Positions 1 through 5,375 of a DNA stretch of 5,400 bases are shown here, in pieces (the stretch's first letter is position 1; the number at the start of each line of letters is the position of its first letter). The notes under the pieces are model-generated. The model was given only the letters and a program-made list of their open reading frames with translations, was not told where the DNA came from and made no database searches. Source of the DNA: Cyclobacteriaceae bacterium. Lineage in GTDB: Bacteria > Bacteroidota > Bacteroidia > Cytophagales > Cyclobacteriaceae. A program made the position numbers and the translations under genes. The stretch spans positions 1 through 5,400 of the forward strand of contig WGED01000678.1 of NCBI GenBank assembly GCA_015492915.1. Direction: 5' to 3'.

Positions 1-131
1 TCCACAATGCTGCCACAGGCGACGTCTCTTTTCATGTCGGCAGCGCCATCACATACGATGCCGATCCCGAATATGAATACAAGGAATGCCTTCTGAAGGC
101 CGAATCGCTCTTCGAAGCGCTGAAAAGTTGA
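1..131 (+). CDS. pabB: Chorismate-binding enzyme, C-terminal end (probably aminodeoxychorismate synthase component I); 5' truncated by window
   Basis: Only the last 42 codons are present; the first full codon begins at base 3 and the stop is TGA at 129-131. The peptide contains TGDVSFHVGSAITYDADPE followed by EYEYKECLLKAESL. This matches the end of the chorismate-binding fold shared by PabB, TrpE and MenF/isochorismate synthases, where a glycine-containing strand (here VGSAIT) precedes a D-P-E-x-E-Y turn and a terminal helix. The 'VGSAIT' variant, in place of the GGGIV more common in proteobacteria, is what I associate with Bacteroidetes PabB-type proteins. PabB would make 4-amino-4-deoxychorismate for folate synthesis with a glutamine amidotransferase partner. 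The catalytic residues lie outside the window, so PabB rather than TrpE or MenF is an inference. No hairpin terminator follows the stop. Confidence 0.75.
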   Translation, partial: HNAATGDVSFHVGSAITYDADPEYEYKECLLKAESLFEALKS

Positions 132-165
132 TCCAAAAAAACGACTGAATTCCACAAATAAAACC

Positions 166-178
166 TGACATTATGTCA
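166..178. promoter_or_regulatory. Perfect 13-nt palindrome upstream of the miaB promoter (possible operator)
   Basis: TGACAT-T-ATGTCA is a perfect inverted repeat with a single central base. Its right half covers the region where a -33 element would sit for the -7 box at 197-204. A protein bound here would be well placed to affect the promoter. The symmetry is seen directly; an operator role is inferred, and I cannot name a cognate regulator. Confidence 0.35.
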
Positions 179-204
179 TATTGGCGGGTTATTGTGTATA
201 TTTG
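171..204 (+). promoter_or_regulatory. Bacteroidetes-type promoter for miaB
   Basis: TATATTTG at 197-204 is an exact match to the Bacteroidetes -7 consensus TAnnTTTG recognised by the primary sigma factor of this phylum. The -33 element is weak: TTATG at 171-175 lies about 21 nt upstream, against a consensus TTTG with roughly 17-20 nt spacing. Transcription would start near 211, giving a leader of about 155 nt before miaB. A 6-bp inverted repeat, CGGGTT (185-190) and AACCCG (206-211), brackets the -7 box. Confidence 0.6.
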
Positions 205-210
205 CAACCC

Positions 211-364
211 GTTTTCAGAGAAGGACAGCAGGTAGCGATGACGGACAGTGTATCAACCTTGAAAATCAAGGGAATGACCCGCTGAAAAAATGATGAAAAT
301 TCCATGAATTCCGGGTGATTTTGGGAAGATGTTTAACGAAGACGGCGAAATATGATTACAGAAA
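211..364 (+). promoter_or_regulatory. Predicted untranslated leader of miaB with a small hairpin and tiny ORFs
   Basis: If transcription starts near 211, about 155 nt precede the miaB start, which is long for a simple leader. It contains a perfect 6-bp hairpin, CCTTGA (257-262), loop AAA, TCAAGG (266-271). It also holds several tiny ORFs: 15 codons at 238-285 (MTDSVSTLKIKGMTR), 8 codons at 329-355, and 6 codons at 352-372 that run over the miaB ATG. No known riboswitch or RNA family is recognised. There is no U-tract after the hairpin, so it is not an intrinsic terminator. The regulatory role is unproven. Confidence 0.25.
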
Positions 365-1801
365 ATGAGTGAAAAATCAAATAATAATACGATAGCAGAA
401 AAGAACGATTTTTTCTCTGAGGTACGCGTGAGCAAAGATCAGAGCACGGGCAAAAAGCGTAAGCTCTATATCGAAAGCTATGGATGTCAGATGAATTTCT
501 CCGACAGTGAAATCGTCACATCAATCCTGGCAAAGGAGGGCTTTGACACCACTTCCGACTCATCCGAAGCGGACCTGATCCTCATCAACACCTGTTCCAT
601 CCGCGACAGGGCCGAACAGACCGTGCGCAACAGGTTGAAATTCTTCAACTCGATCAAAAAGAACAAACCCGATGTGACGGTGGGCGTGCTCGGCTGCATG
701 GCCGAAAGGCTGAAAAAAAAGCTGCTCGAGGAAGAAAAGATGGTGGACCTCGTCGTAGGCCCCGACGCCTACCGTGACCTTCCCAATCTCGTAGAGAAGG
801 TGGACGAAGGCCAGAAGGCGGTCAACACCTTCCTGTCGCGGGAAGAGACCTATGCCGACATCAGCCCCATCCGCCTTAACTCCAACGGCGTCACGGCTTT
901 TATCTCCATCATGCGGGGTTGTGACAACATGTGTTCCTTCTGCGTCGTGCCGTTCACGCGGGGCAGGGAGCGCAGCCGCGATCCGTACTCGATTGTCAAT
1001 GAGGCCAAAGAGCTTTTTGGGAAAGGTTACAGAGAGGTGACCCTGCTGGGGCAGAATGTGGATTCATATAAATGGACTCTGGACGAACAGGATAACGGCC
1101 ATGAGAAAAAGACGATTAATTTCGCCGGTTTACTTGGCATGGTGGCCGGCATCCACCCCGACCTCCGTGTCAGGTTCTCGACCTCGCATCCCAAGGACAT
1201 CACGGATGAGGTATTGCACACCATGAAAAATCATGAAAATATCTGCAAATATATCCACCTTCCCGCCCAGAGCGGCAACTCAAGGGTGCTGGAACTGATG
1301 AACAGAACCTATACGCGGGAGTGGTACATCGAGCGGATCGACGCCATCAGAAATATCCTCGGCGAGGATTGCGGGTTATCATCCGATTTCATTGCAGGTT
1401 TCTGTACCGAAACGGAAGAGGAGCACAAGGACACCCTATCGCTCATGGATTATGTGCAGTATGACTTTTCATACATGTTCATTTATTCCGAAAGGCCGGG
1501 GACGCTGGCAGAACGGAAATATGAAGATGACATACCGGTTGAAGTGAAAAAACGCAGGCTTAGCGAGATCATCGAAAAGCAACAGGCTCTGTCGCTTGCA
1601 CGAAATCAGCGGGATCTCAATAAGGTGCACAAAGTGCTGGTCGAAGGCTTTTCGAAGAGGTCGAATGATTACCTGCAGGGCCGCAACAGTCAGAACAAAG
1701 TTGTTGTCTTTCCCAAAAAGAACTTTAAAAAAGGCCAGTACGTTGATGTACTGGTGACAGAATGTACAGCCGCCACATTGCTTGGCAAAGCGATAGACTA
1801 A
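365..1801 (+). CDS. miaB: tRNA-2-methylthio-N6-dimethylallyladenosine synthase MiaB
   Basis: This radical SAM methylthiotransferase adds the 2-methylthio group to i6A37 of tRNAs that read UNN codons, in the cytoplasm. The 478-residue length fits Bacteroidetes members. An unstructured N-terminal tail (about 1-32) is followed by the UPF0004 domain (about 33-150), whose three cysteines bind the auxiliary Fe-S cluster: C41 in YGCQMN, C77 in NTCSIR and C111 in GCMAE. The radical SAM domain follows (about 176-410), with C186, C190 and C193 in the CX3CX2C motif (RGCDNMCSFC) and further family motifs LLGQNVDSY, HLPAQSG and SERPGT. A TRAM RNA-binding domain ends the protein (about 416-478). All six ligand cysteines are present, so it should be active. 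The start is firm: an in-frame TGA at 353-355 leaves the ATG at 365 as the only canonical option near the domain. No Shine-Dalgarno sequence is visible. The sigma-54 regulator gene starts 12 nt downstream. Confidence 0.98.
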   Translation: MSEKSNNNTIAEKNDFFSEVRVSKDQSTGKKRKLYIESYGCQMNFSDSEIVTSILAKEGFDTTSDSSEADLILINTCSIRDRAEQTVRNRLKFFNSIKKNKPDVTVGVLGCMAERLKKKLLEEEKMVDLVVGPDAYRDLPNLVEKVDEGQKAVNTFLSREETYADISPIRLNSNGVTAFISIMRGCDNMCSFCVVPFTRGRERSRDPYSIVNEAKELFGKGYREVTLLGQNVDSYKWTLDEQDNGHEKKTINFAGLLGMVAGIHPDLRVRFSTSHPKDITDEVLHTMKNHENICKYIHLPAQSGNSRVLELMNRTYTREWYIERIDAIRNILGEDCGLSSDFIAGFCTETEEEHKDTLSLMDYVQYDFSYMFIYSERPGTLAERKYEDDIPVEVKKRRLSEIIEKQQALSLARNQRDLNKVHKVLVEGFSKRSNDYLQGRNSQNKVVVFPKKNFKKGQYVDVLVTECTAATLLGKAID

Positions 1802-1813
1802 AATTATTCTACA

Positions 1814-3067
1814 GTGAACGAAAGTGAAATTCAAAGCATAAAACAGCGGTTCGGTATCATCGGTAATTCGCCTTTGCTGAACCACGCCATCGAAGTCGCC
1901 GCCCAGGTAGCCCCCACCGATATGACAGTACTTATATCGGGCGAGAGCGGTAGTGGAAAAGAGTCTTTTTCAAAGATCATCCATCACCTGAGCGCGCGAA
2001 AGCATGGAAAATTCATAGCGATCAACTGTGGCGCCATTCCTGAAGGCACGATCGACTCAGAGCTGTTTGGCCATGAAAAAGGATCGTTTACGGGAGCTTA
2101 CGAAGCCAGAAAGGGTTATTTCGAAGTGACCAATGGCGGCACCATTTTCCTCGACGAAATCGGTGAGATGCCCCTTGCGACGCAGGCCCGGCTGTTGCGG
2201 GTGCTCGAATACGGTGAATTTATCAAGGTAGGATCTTCGAAAGTGCAAAAGACCGACACGAGGGTTGTCGCCGCTACCAACATCAACCTGCTCGAATCGG
2301 TAGAGCGTGGCAAATTCAGGCAGGACCTGTATTACAGGCTCAGCACCGTGCCGATATATGTGCCCGCCTTGCGCGAGCGGGGCGATGACATCCTGCTGTT
2401 ATTCAGGAAATTTGCATCGGACTTCGCCGAGAAATATAGGGTGAAGCCGCTCACCCTCACTGAAGACGCCAAAGAACAGTTGCTCAAATACCGGTTTCCC
2501 GGAAATATCCGTCAGTTAAAAAATCTCGTCGAACAAATGTCGGTGCTGGAGATCAACAGAACAATCACGAGAGATACCCTGCTCAAATACCTTCCGGAGG
2601 AGAGCACCTACCTGCCTGCCATCTATCATCATCCCCCTGAAGTCGGCGACACAACGGGAATGACGGAAAGGGAGATCCTGTACAAAATACTTTTTGATAT
2701 GCGAAAGGATGTGAATGAGTTGAAAAAACTCGTCCACGGCATGATCAATGATGAATATATCGACAAAAAGGCCATTGAGAATTCGGGCATTTTCCATAGC
2801 ATCCCCGAGCCGGTCATCTCAAAGGAGGTAAGGCCCGGAGAATACATTATAGATGCGAACAAAATGCCAATAGACTATGATAACGTGCAGGACGTGCCGC
2901 ATGAGCCTGAAAAAGACGAGTCACTCTCGATTGAAGAAAAGGAAAAAGAGCTTATCATCAAGGCACTGAGAAAAAACAATAATAAAAGAAAATATGCCGC
3001 CAAAGATCTCGGCATTTCGGAAAGAACGTTATACAGGAAGATAAAGCAATACGAGATTGATGAATAA
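1814..3067 (+). CDS. Receiver-less sigma-54-dependent transcriptional activator (AAA+ plus Fis-type HTH)
   Basis: This is a bacterial enhancer-binding protein that uses ATP hydrolysis to open promoters bound by RpoN holoenzyme. It is 417 residues with a GTG start. The AAA+ domain starts almost at the N-terminus (about 14-258). Visible motifs are Walker A GESGSGKE (43-50), the sigma-54 contact loop GSFTGA (90-95, a variant of GAFTGA), Walker B IFLDE with D114-E115, sensor I in TRVVAATN (149-156), R169 and R175 in FRQDLYYRL as likely arginine fingers, and the sensor II region FPGNIRQLKN (228-237). A linker of about 110 residues follows (262-372), including a probable helix at 283-310. The Fis-type HTH is at about 376-413 (KYAAKDLGISERTLYRKI). 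There is no receiver, GAF or PAS domain, a plan like PspF. Its signal and targets cannot be read from sequence. It lies 12 nt after miaB and overlaps lptE by 8 nt, which suggests cotranscription with envelope genes. Confidence 0.96.
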   Translation: MNESEIQSIKQRFGIIGNSPLLNHAIEVAAQVAPTDMTVLISGESGSGKESFSKIIHHLSARKHGKFIAINCGAIPEGTIDSELFGHEKGSFTGAYEARKGYFEVTNGGTIFLDEIGEMPLATQARLLRVLEYGEFIKVGSSKVQKTDTRVVAATNINLLESVERGKFRQDLYYRLSTVPIYVPALRERGDDILLLFRKFASDFAEKYRVKPLTLTEDAKEQLLKYRFPGNIRQLKNLVEQMSVLEINRTITRDTLLKYLPEESTYLPAIYHHPPEVGDTTGMTEREILYKILFDMRKDVNELKKLVHGMINDEYIDKKAIENSGIFHSIPEPVISKEVRPGEYIIDANKMPIDYDNVQDVPHEPEKDESLSIEEKEKELIIKALRKNNNKRKYAAKDLGISERTLYRKIKQYEIDE

Positions 3068-3593
3068 CAGGCATTTTATCATAGCGATTCTTCTGAGCCT
3101 GGCCATTACGGGTTGCGGTGTGTATTCTTTTACCGGAGCCAATATTTCCCCTGATATCAAAACAATATCGATACAGACATTTTACGACGAAGTGGGTACC
3201 GGGCCGCCAAATCTAAGCCAGCTTTTCACAGAAAAGATCAAAGATTATTATCAGCAAAACACCAGCCTGGCACTGGTGCCGGCAGAAGGCGATCTTCAAC
3301 TCGAGGGCAGCATCGTGGGATACAAGCTGACCCCGATGGCGCCCAGGGCCCAGGGCAGTAACAGGTTTGAGGATGCGGATATTGCCGCCCTGCAACGACT
3401 GACGATCACCGTGAAGGTAACATATCTCAACACGCAGGATGACAGCTTTGACTTTGACGGGCAGAATTTTTCCTTCTATGTCGATTATGACCCCGAAAAA
3501 CAGGATTTTAACAGCATCGAGCCTCAACTGGTGGAGGAGATATACGATGCCATAATATTGGATATTTTCAATGCCACCGTCGCCAACTGGTAA
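3060..3593 (+). CDS. lptE: LPS-assembly outer-membrane lipoprotein LptE
   Basis: LptE is the lipoprotein that plugs and supports the LptD barrel, which inserts lipopolysaccharide into the outer leaflet of the outer membrane. I choose the ATG at 3060 (177 residues); a TTG one codon earlier at 3057 is possible but less likely. The N-terminus is a lipoprotein signal peptide: MNNRH, a hydrophobic stretch (6-16), and the lipobox ITGC with C19 as the lipidated residue. The mature start CGVYSFTGANISPDIKTISI is typical of Bacteroidetes LptE. It is followed by a conserved FTEKIKDYYQQNT helix, GDLQLEGSIVGY and the strand RLTITVKVTYLN. The start overlaps the end of the regulator gene (ATGAATAA, 3060-3067), favouring translational coupling. 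Sequence similarity among LptE proteins is low, so the call rests on signal peptide, size, these segments and gene context. Confidence 0.92.
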   Translation: MNNRHFIIAILLSLAITGCGVYSFTGANISPDIKTISIQTFYDEVGTGPPNLSQLFTEKIKDYYQQNTSLALVPAEGDLQLEGSIVGYKLTPMAPRAQGSNRFEDADIAALQRLTITVKVTYLNTQDDSFDFDGQNFSFYVDYDPEKQDFNSIEPQLVEEIYDAIILDIFNATVANW

Positions 3594-3650
3594 TTGTATG
3601 AAAAATGCAGCTTTTTATAGCCGGGATTAAAGTGGAGATCATTTTATAGT

Positions 3651-3658
3651 TAATTTTG
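3651..3658 (+). promoter_or_regulatory. Possible promoter -7 element upstream of the TPR-protein/secG pair
   Basis: TAATTTTG matches TAnnTTTG exactly and lies in the 100-nt gap between lptE and the next gene. A start near 3665 would leave a leader of about 30 nt before the GTG at 3694. No good -33 TTTG is seen at the expected distance, and AT-rich sequence yields such octamers by chance. No terminator hairpin separates it from lptE, so readthrough from upstream is also likely. Confidence 0.4.
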
Positions 3659-3693
3659 GAATAACATAACATAAGAGCAGTAAACTGAAATCA

Positions 3694-4674
3694 GTGGAAA
3701 AGGATAGAATCAATCATCTTTTATCAAAGCCTTCCATCGCCGCAACTGACGATCTGGAACTGATCGAACAGGCGCTGGAAAAATATCCCTTTTCCCAATT
3801 GCTACATATCCTTTCGGCCAAACTTGCTTTTGATCTTAAGAAAGAGGATAAAGACGCCAGGCTGAGGCGTGCAGCCGTCTATTCTGCCAATCGCAGCGTG
3901 CTGAAAAAAGTGATTTATGAAAAAGGCTTTCTGAAAAATCTTCCTCCCGCTGTACCATATCAGGAATTGCCCGAATTCGAAATCAACGGGGAGGAAGAAG
4001 AGGTTGCGGAAGAAACAAATGCTGCGGATGAGATAACCGACAGCGCTTCCATTTTTGATGAAGTACTGAAAAACCTGGAAAAGCTAAAATCCCTCCGGCA
4101 ACAATTCCAGTTTCTGGAAACAGAAGAACCGGAACCCGTGATTCCTGAAAAGGAGGAGGAAGTTGAAAAACCTGCAAAAAAGAAAAAAGAAAAAAAAGAC
4201 AAACCGGCAGCAAAAAAGGCCAGACCCGAAAAAGAACCGGAGCAGTTAGAACAGGAGAAAAAAGACATGCCGAAAGAAGAGAAGATCACCGAGCTTCTCG
4301 AACATGAACGTGTACTCGACGAGCAGGTCAATGAATTTTTCCTCAAAGAAATTGAGGAAACCATACCCCCAGAAGAGCCTCTGAAGGTGGAACAAAAGCT
4401 GAGCCAGCATCAGATCATTGAAAACTTCATTAAGGAGCAACCCTCTATCGGAGCGATAAAAAAGGAAATTGAAGACTATGACGAAACCGTCACCCGGGAC
4501 TTGTCGGTAAAAAGTACGACTTTCGGCGATGACCTCGTCTCGGAGAATCTGGCGATCATTCTGTTGAAGCAGGGCAAAAAGGAAAAGGCGATCGACATTT
4601 ATAAAAAATTAATTTGGAAATTACCCCAAAAAAAGGCTTACTTTGCGGCTCGAATTGAAGAAATAAAAAAATAG
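3694..4674 (+). CDS. Uncharacterised protein with charged K/E-rich linker and C-terminal TPR-like hairpin
   Basis: Function unknown. The protein is 326 residues, with a GTG start: an in-frame TAA at 3667-3669 and no in-frame ATG before codon 192 make GTG 3694 the only reasonable start. The N-terminal part (about 1-85) is helical, with DDLELIEQALEKYPFSQLLHILSAKL split as a TPR-like pair (about 19-45). The middle (about 95-235) is low complexity, rich in Glu and Lys, with the most basic stretch at 159-176 and Pro scattered through. The C-terminus (about 279-326) has LAIILLKQGKKEKAIDIYKK and then KLPQKKAYFAARIEEI, a good match to a single TPR helical hairpin. There is no signal peptide or membrane segment, so it should be cytoplasmic. 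Proteins of this plan occur beside secG in Bacteroidetes as far as I recall; a scaffold or adaptor role is only a guess. secG begins 10 nt downstream. Confidence 0.9.
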   Translation: MEKDRINHLLSKPSIAATDDLELIEQALEKYPFSQLLHILSAKLAFDLKKEDKDARLRRAAVYSANRSVLKKVIYEKGFLKNLPPAVPYQELPEFEINGEEEEVAEETNAADEITDSASIFDEVLKNLEKLKSLRQQFQFLETEEPEPVIPEKEEEVEKPAKKKKEKKDKPAAKKARPEKEPEQLEQEKKDMPKEEKITELLEHERVLDEQVNEFFLKEIEETIPPEEPLKVEQKLSQHQIIENFIKEQPSIGAIKKEIEDYDETVTRDLSVKSTTFGDDLVSENLAIILLKQGKKEKAIDIYKKLIWKLPQKKAYFAARIEEIKK

Positions 4675-4684
4675 CAATAAAAAG

Positions 4685-5032
4685 ATGTTCACTTTTATCA
4701 TTACCCTCACAGTTATTGTTGCCTTATTGTTGGTGCTCGTGGTGCTTGCACAAAATTCCAAAGGCGGTGGACTCTCAAGCCAGTTTGGCGGCAGCACAAG
4801 TCAGGTGATGGGCGTAAAAAGAACGGGAGATCTGCTCGAAAAAATGACCTGGGGGCTTGCCATTGCACTGATCGTCCTCAGCCTTTCATCATATGTTTTC
4901 CTTCCTACTGAGGTGAAAAATCCTAATGCCGGAAGTTCAATCCTTGAAAAGGCTGAAGAGCAAACTATTCTGCCTCCTGCGACCAATGACATTCCGCTGG
5001 AAGGTTTGGAGCCTGATTCAACAGGTCAGTAG
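4685..5032 (+). CDS. secG: Preprotein translocase subunit SecG
   Basis: SecG is the small non-essential subunit of the SecYEG channel in the inner membrane and assists SecA-driven protein export. The 115-residue protein has two membrane segments, about 3-22 and 55-74. Between them is the conserved cytoplasmic loop: LAQNSKGGGLSSQFGG, then a TSQVMGVKRTGDLLEKMTW segment. This loop is the family signature. A polar, acidic C-terminal tail (about 76-115) extends beyond the roughly 75-residue minimal form, as is usual in Bacteroidetes SecG. The ATG at 4685 puts the first membrane segment right at the N-terminus as expected; the stop is TAG at 5030-5032. The short A-rich gap after the TPR-protein gene indicates cotranscription. 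No intrinsic terminator follows closely. Confidence 0.96.
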   Translation: MFTFIITLTVIVALLLVLVVLAQNSKGGGLSSQFGGSTSQVMGVKRTGDLLEKMTWGLAIALIVLSLSSYVFLPTEVKNPNAGSSILEKAEEQTILPPATNDIPLEGLEPDSTGQ

Positions 5033-5196
5033 CAGCAATCAATCATTTATAAAGAATACGGGAACTATACCGGTGGATAACTGTATCATGCCTGTTTTGC
5101 CGGTAAAAGCATAAACCCAAAATTCTCAATAACCTTTCTATTCCGTGCTTAAATTACTTCAAAATCAGGCACTTCGTTCACGTTTGACCCCGTCAC

Positions 5197-5211
5197 CATA
5201 ATAGTATTATG
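5197..5211. repeat. Perfect 15-nt AT-rich palindrome
   Basis: CATAATA-G-TATTATG is a perfect inverted repeat with one central base. TTTG at 5183-5186 followed after 18 nt by TATTATGT (5205-5212) has promoter-like spacing but a poor -7 match, so a promoter/operator pair for a gene beyond the window is possible but weak. AT-rich palindromes of this size can arise by chance. Confidence 0.4.
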
Positions 5212-5262
5212 TCAAATGAAAATTAACGCAAATACTGTTTTTGAATTAAAACACCGAATGCC

Positions 5263-5285
5263 GGGTGTAGAATGATTCTACACCC
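5263..5285. repeat. REP-like hairpin, copy 1
   Basis: A perfect 10-bp stem: left arm GGGTGTAGAA (5263-5272), loop TGA (5273-5275), right arm TTCTACACCC (5276-5285). The outer 8 bp (GGGTGTAG/CTACACCC) are identical to copy 2, while the inner 2 bp and the loop differ. No U-tract follows (the next bases are ATATATC), so a simple intrinsic terminator is unlikely. It resembles dispersed extragenic palindromes (REP elements) in position, size and GC-rich stem. The identity as REP is an inference without genome-wide copies. Confidence 0.75.
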
Positions 5286-5352
5286 ATATATCAAAATTCC
5301 GCAAACGATATAAGGATTTGCAAACCGCATAATAACCGTTTTGGAAATATCA

Positions 5353-5375
5353 GGGTGTAGTTGCAAACTACACCC
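5353..5375. repeat. REP-like hairpin, copy 2
   Basis: A perfect 10-bp stem: left arm GGGTGTAGTT (5353-5362), loop GCA (5363-5365), right arm AACTACACCC (5366-5375). It starts 90 nt after copy 1. The two innermost stem pairs are TT/AA here and AA/TT in copy 1, so pairing is kept despite sequence change. The moderately T-rich CCTTTTATTCTT begins about 6 nt after the stem, so this copy could act as a weak terminator, but the gap argues against the classical form. Confidence 0.75.

Noticed and set aside
170..178. ATTATGTCA occurs here and again at 5206-5214, both intergenic and both within or next to palindromes
   Set aside because: A single shared 9-mer between two AT-rich intergenic regions is not far from chance, and the surrounding bases differ.
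181..196. Possible sigma-54 (-24/-12) promoter TTGGCGGG...TTGTG ahead of miaB
   Set aside because: The GG-to-TTG spacing is one base short of the strict sigma-54 distance and the -12 element reads TTGT instead of TTGC. The TAnnTTTG element in the same place is a better explanation.
1469..1885. 138-residue minus-strand ORF opposite the miaB 3' end
   Set aside because: It is antisense to a well-conserved MiaB radical SAM/TRAM region and its sequence looks like a shadow frame with no recognisable domain.
3267..3282. GC-rich hairpin in lptE around GGCAC-TG-GTGCC
   Set aside because: It lies inside the coding sequence (Leu-Ala-Leu-Val codons) with no regulatory context.
3960..4364. 134-residue minus-strand ORF rich in Ser and Phe
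   Set aside because: It is the complement of the Lys/Glu-rich linker; the Ser/Phe composition follows directly from GAA/AAA codons on the other strand.
5068..5105. TACCGG/CCGGTA pair as a secG terminator
   Set aside because: Only 6 bp with a 26-nt loop and no following T-run.
4926..5114. 62-residue + strand ORF overlapping the end of secG
   Set aside because: More than half lies inside secG in another frame, it lacks a credible start context, and the translation shows no domain-like features.
5263..5375. CRISPR array or integron attC site
   Set aside because: There are only two copies, each an almost pure palindrome, with no regular repeat-spacer pattern; the paired attC core sites (RYYYAAC/GTTRRRY) are not seen.
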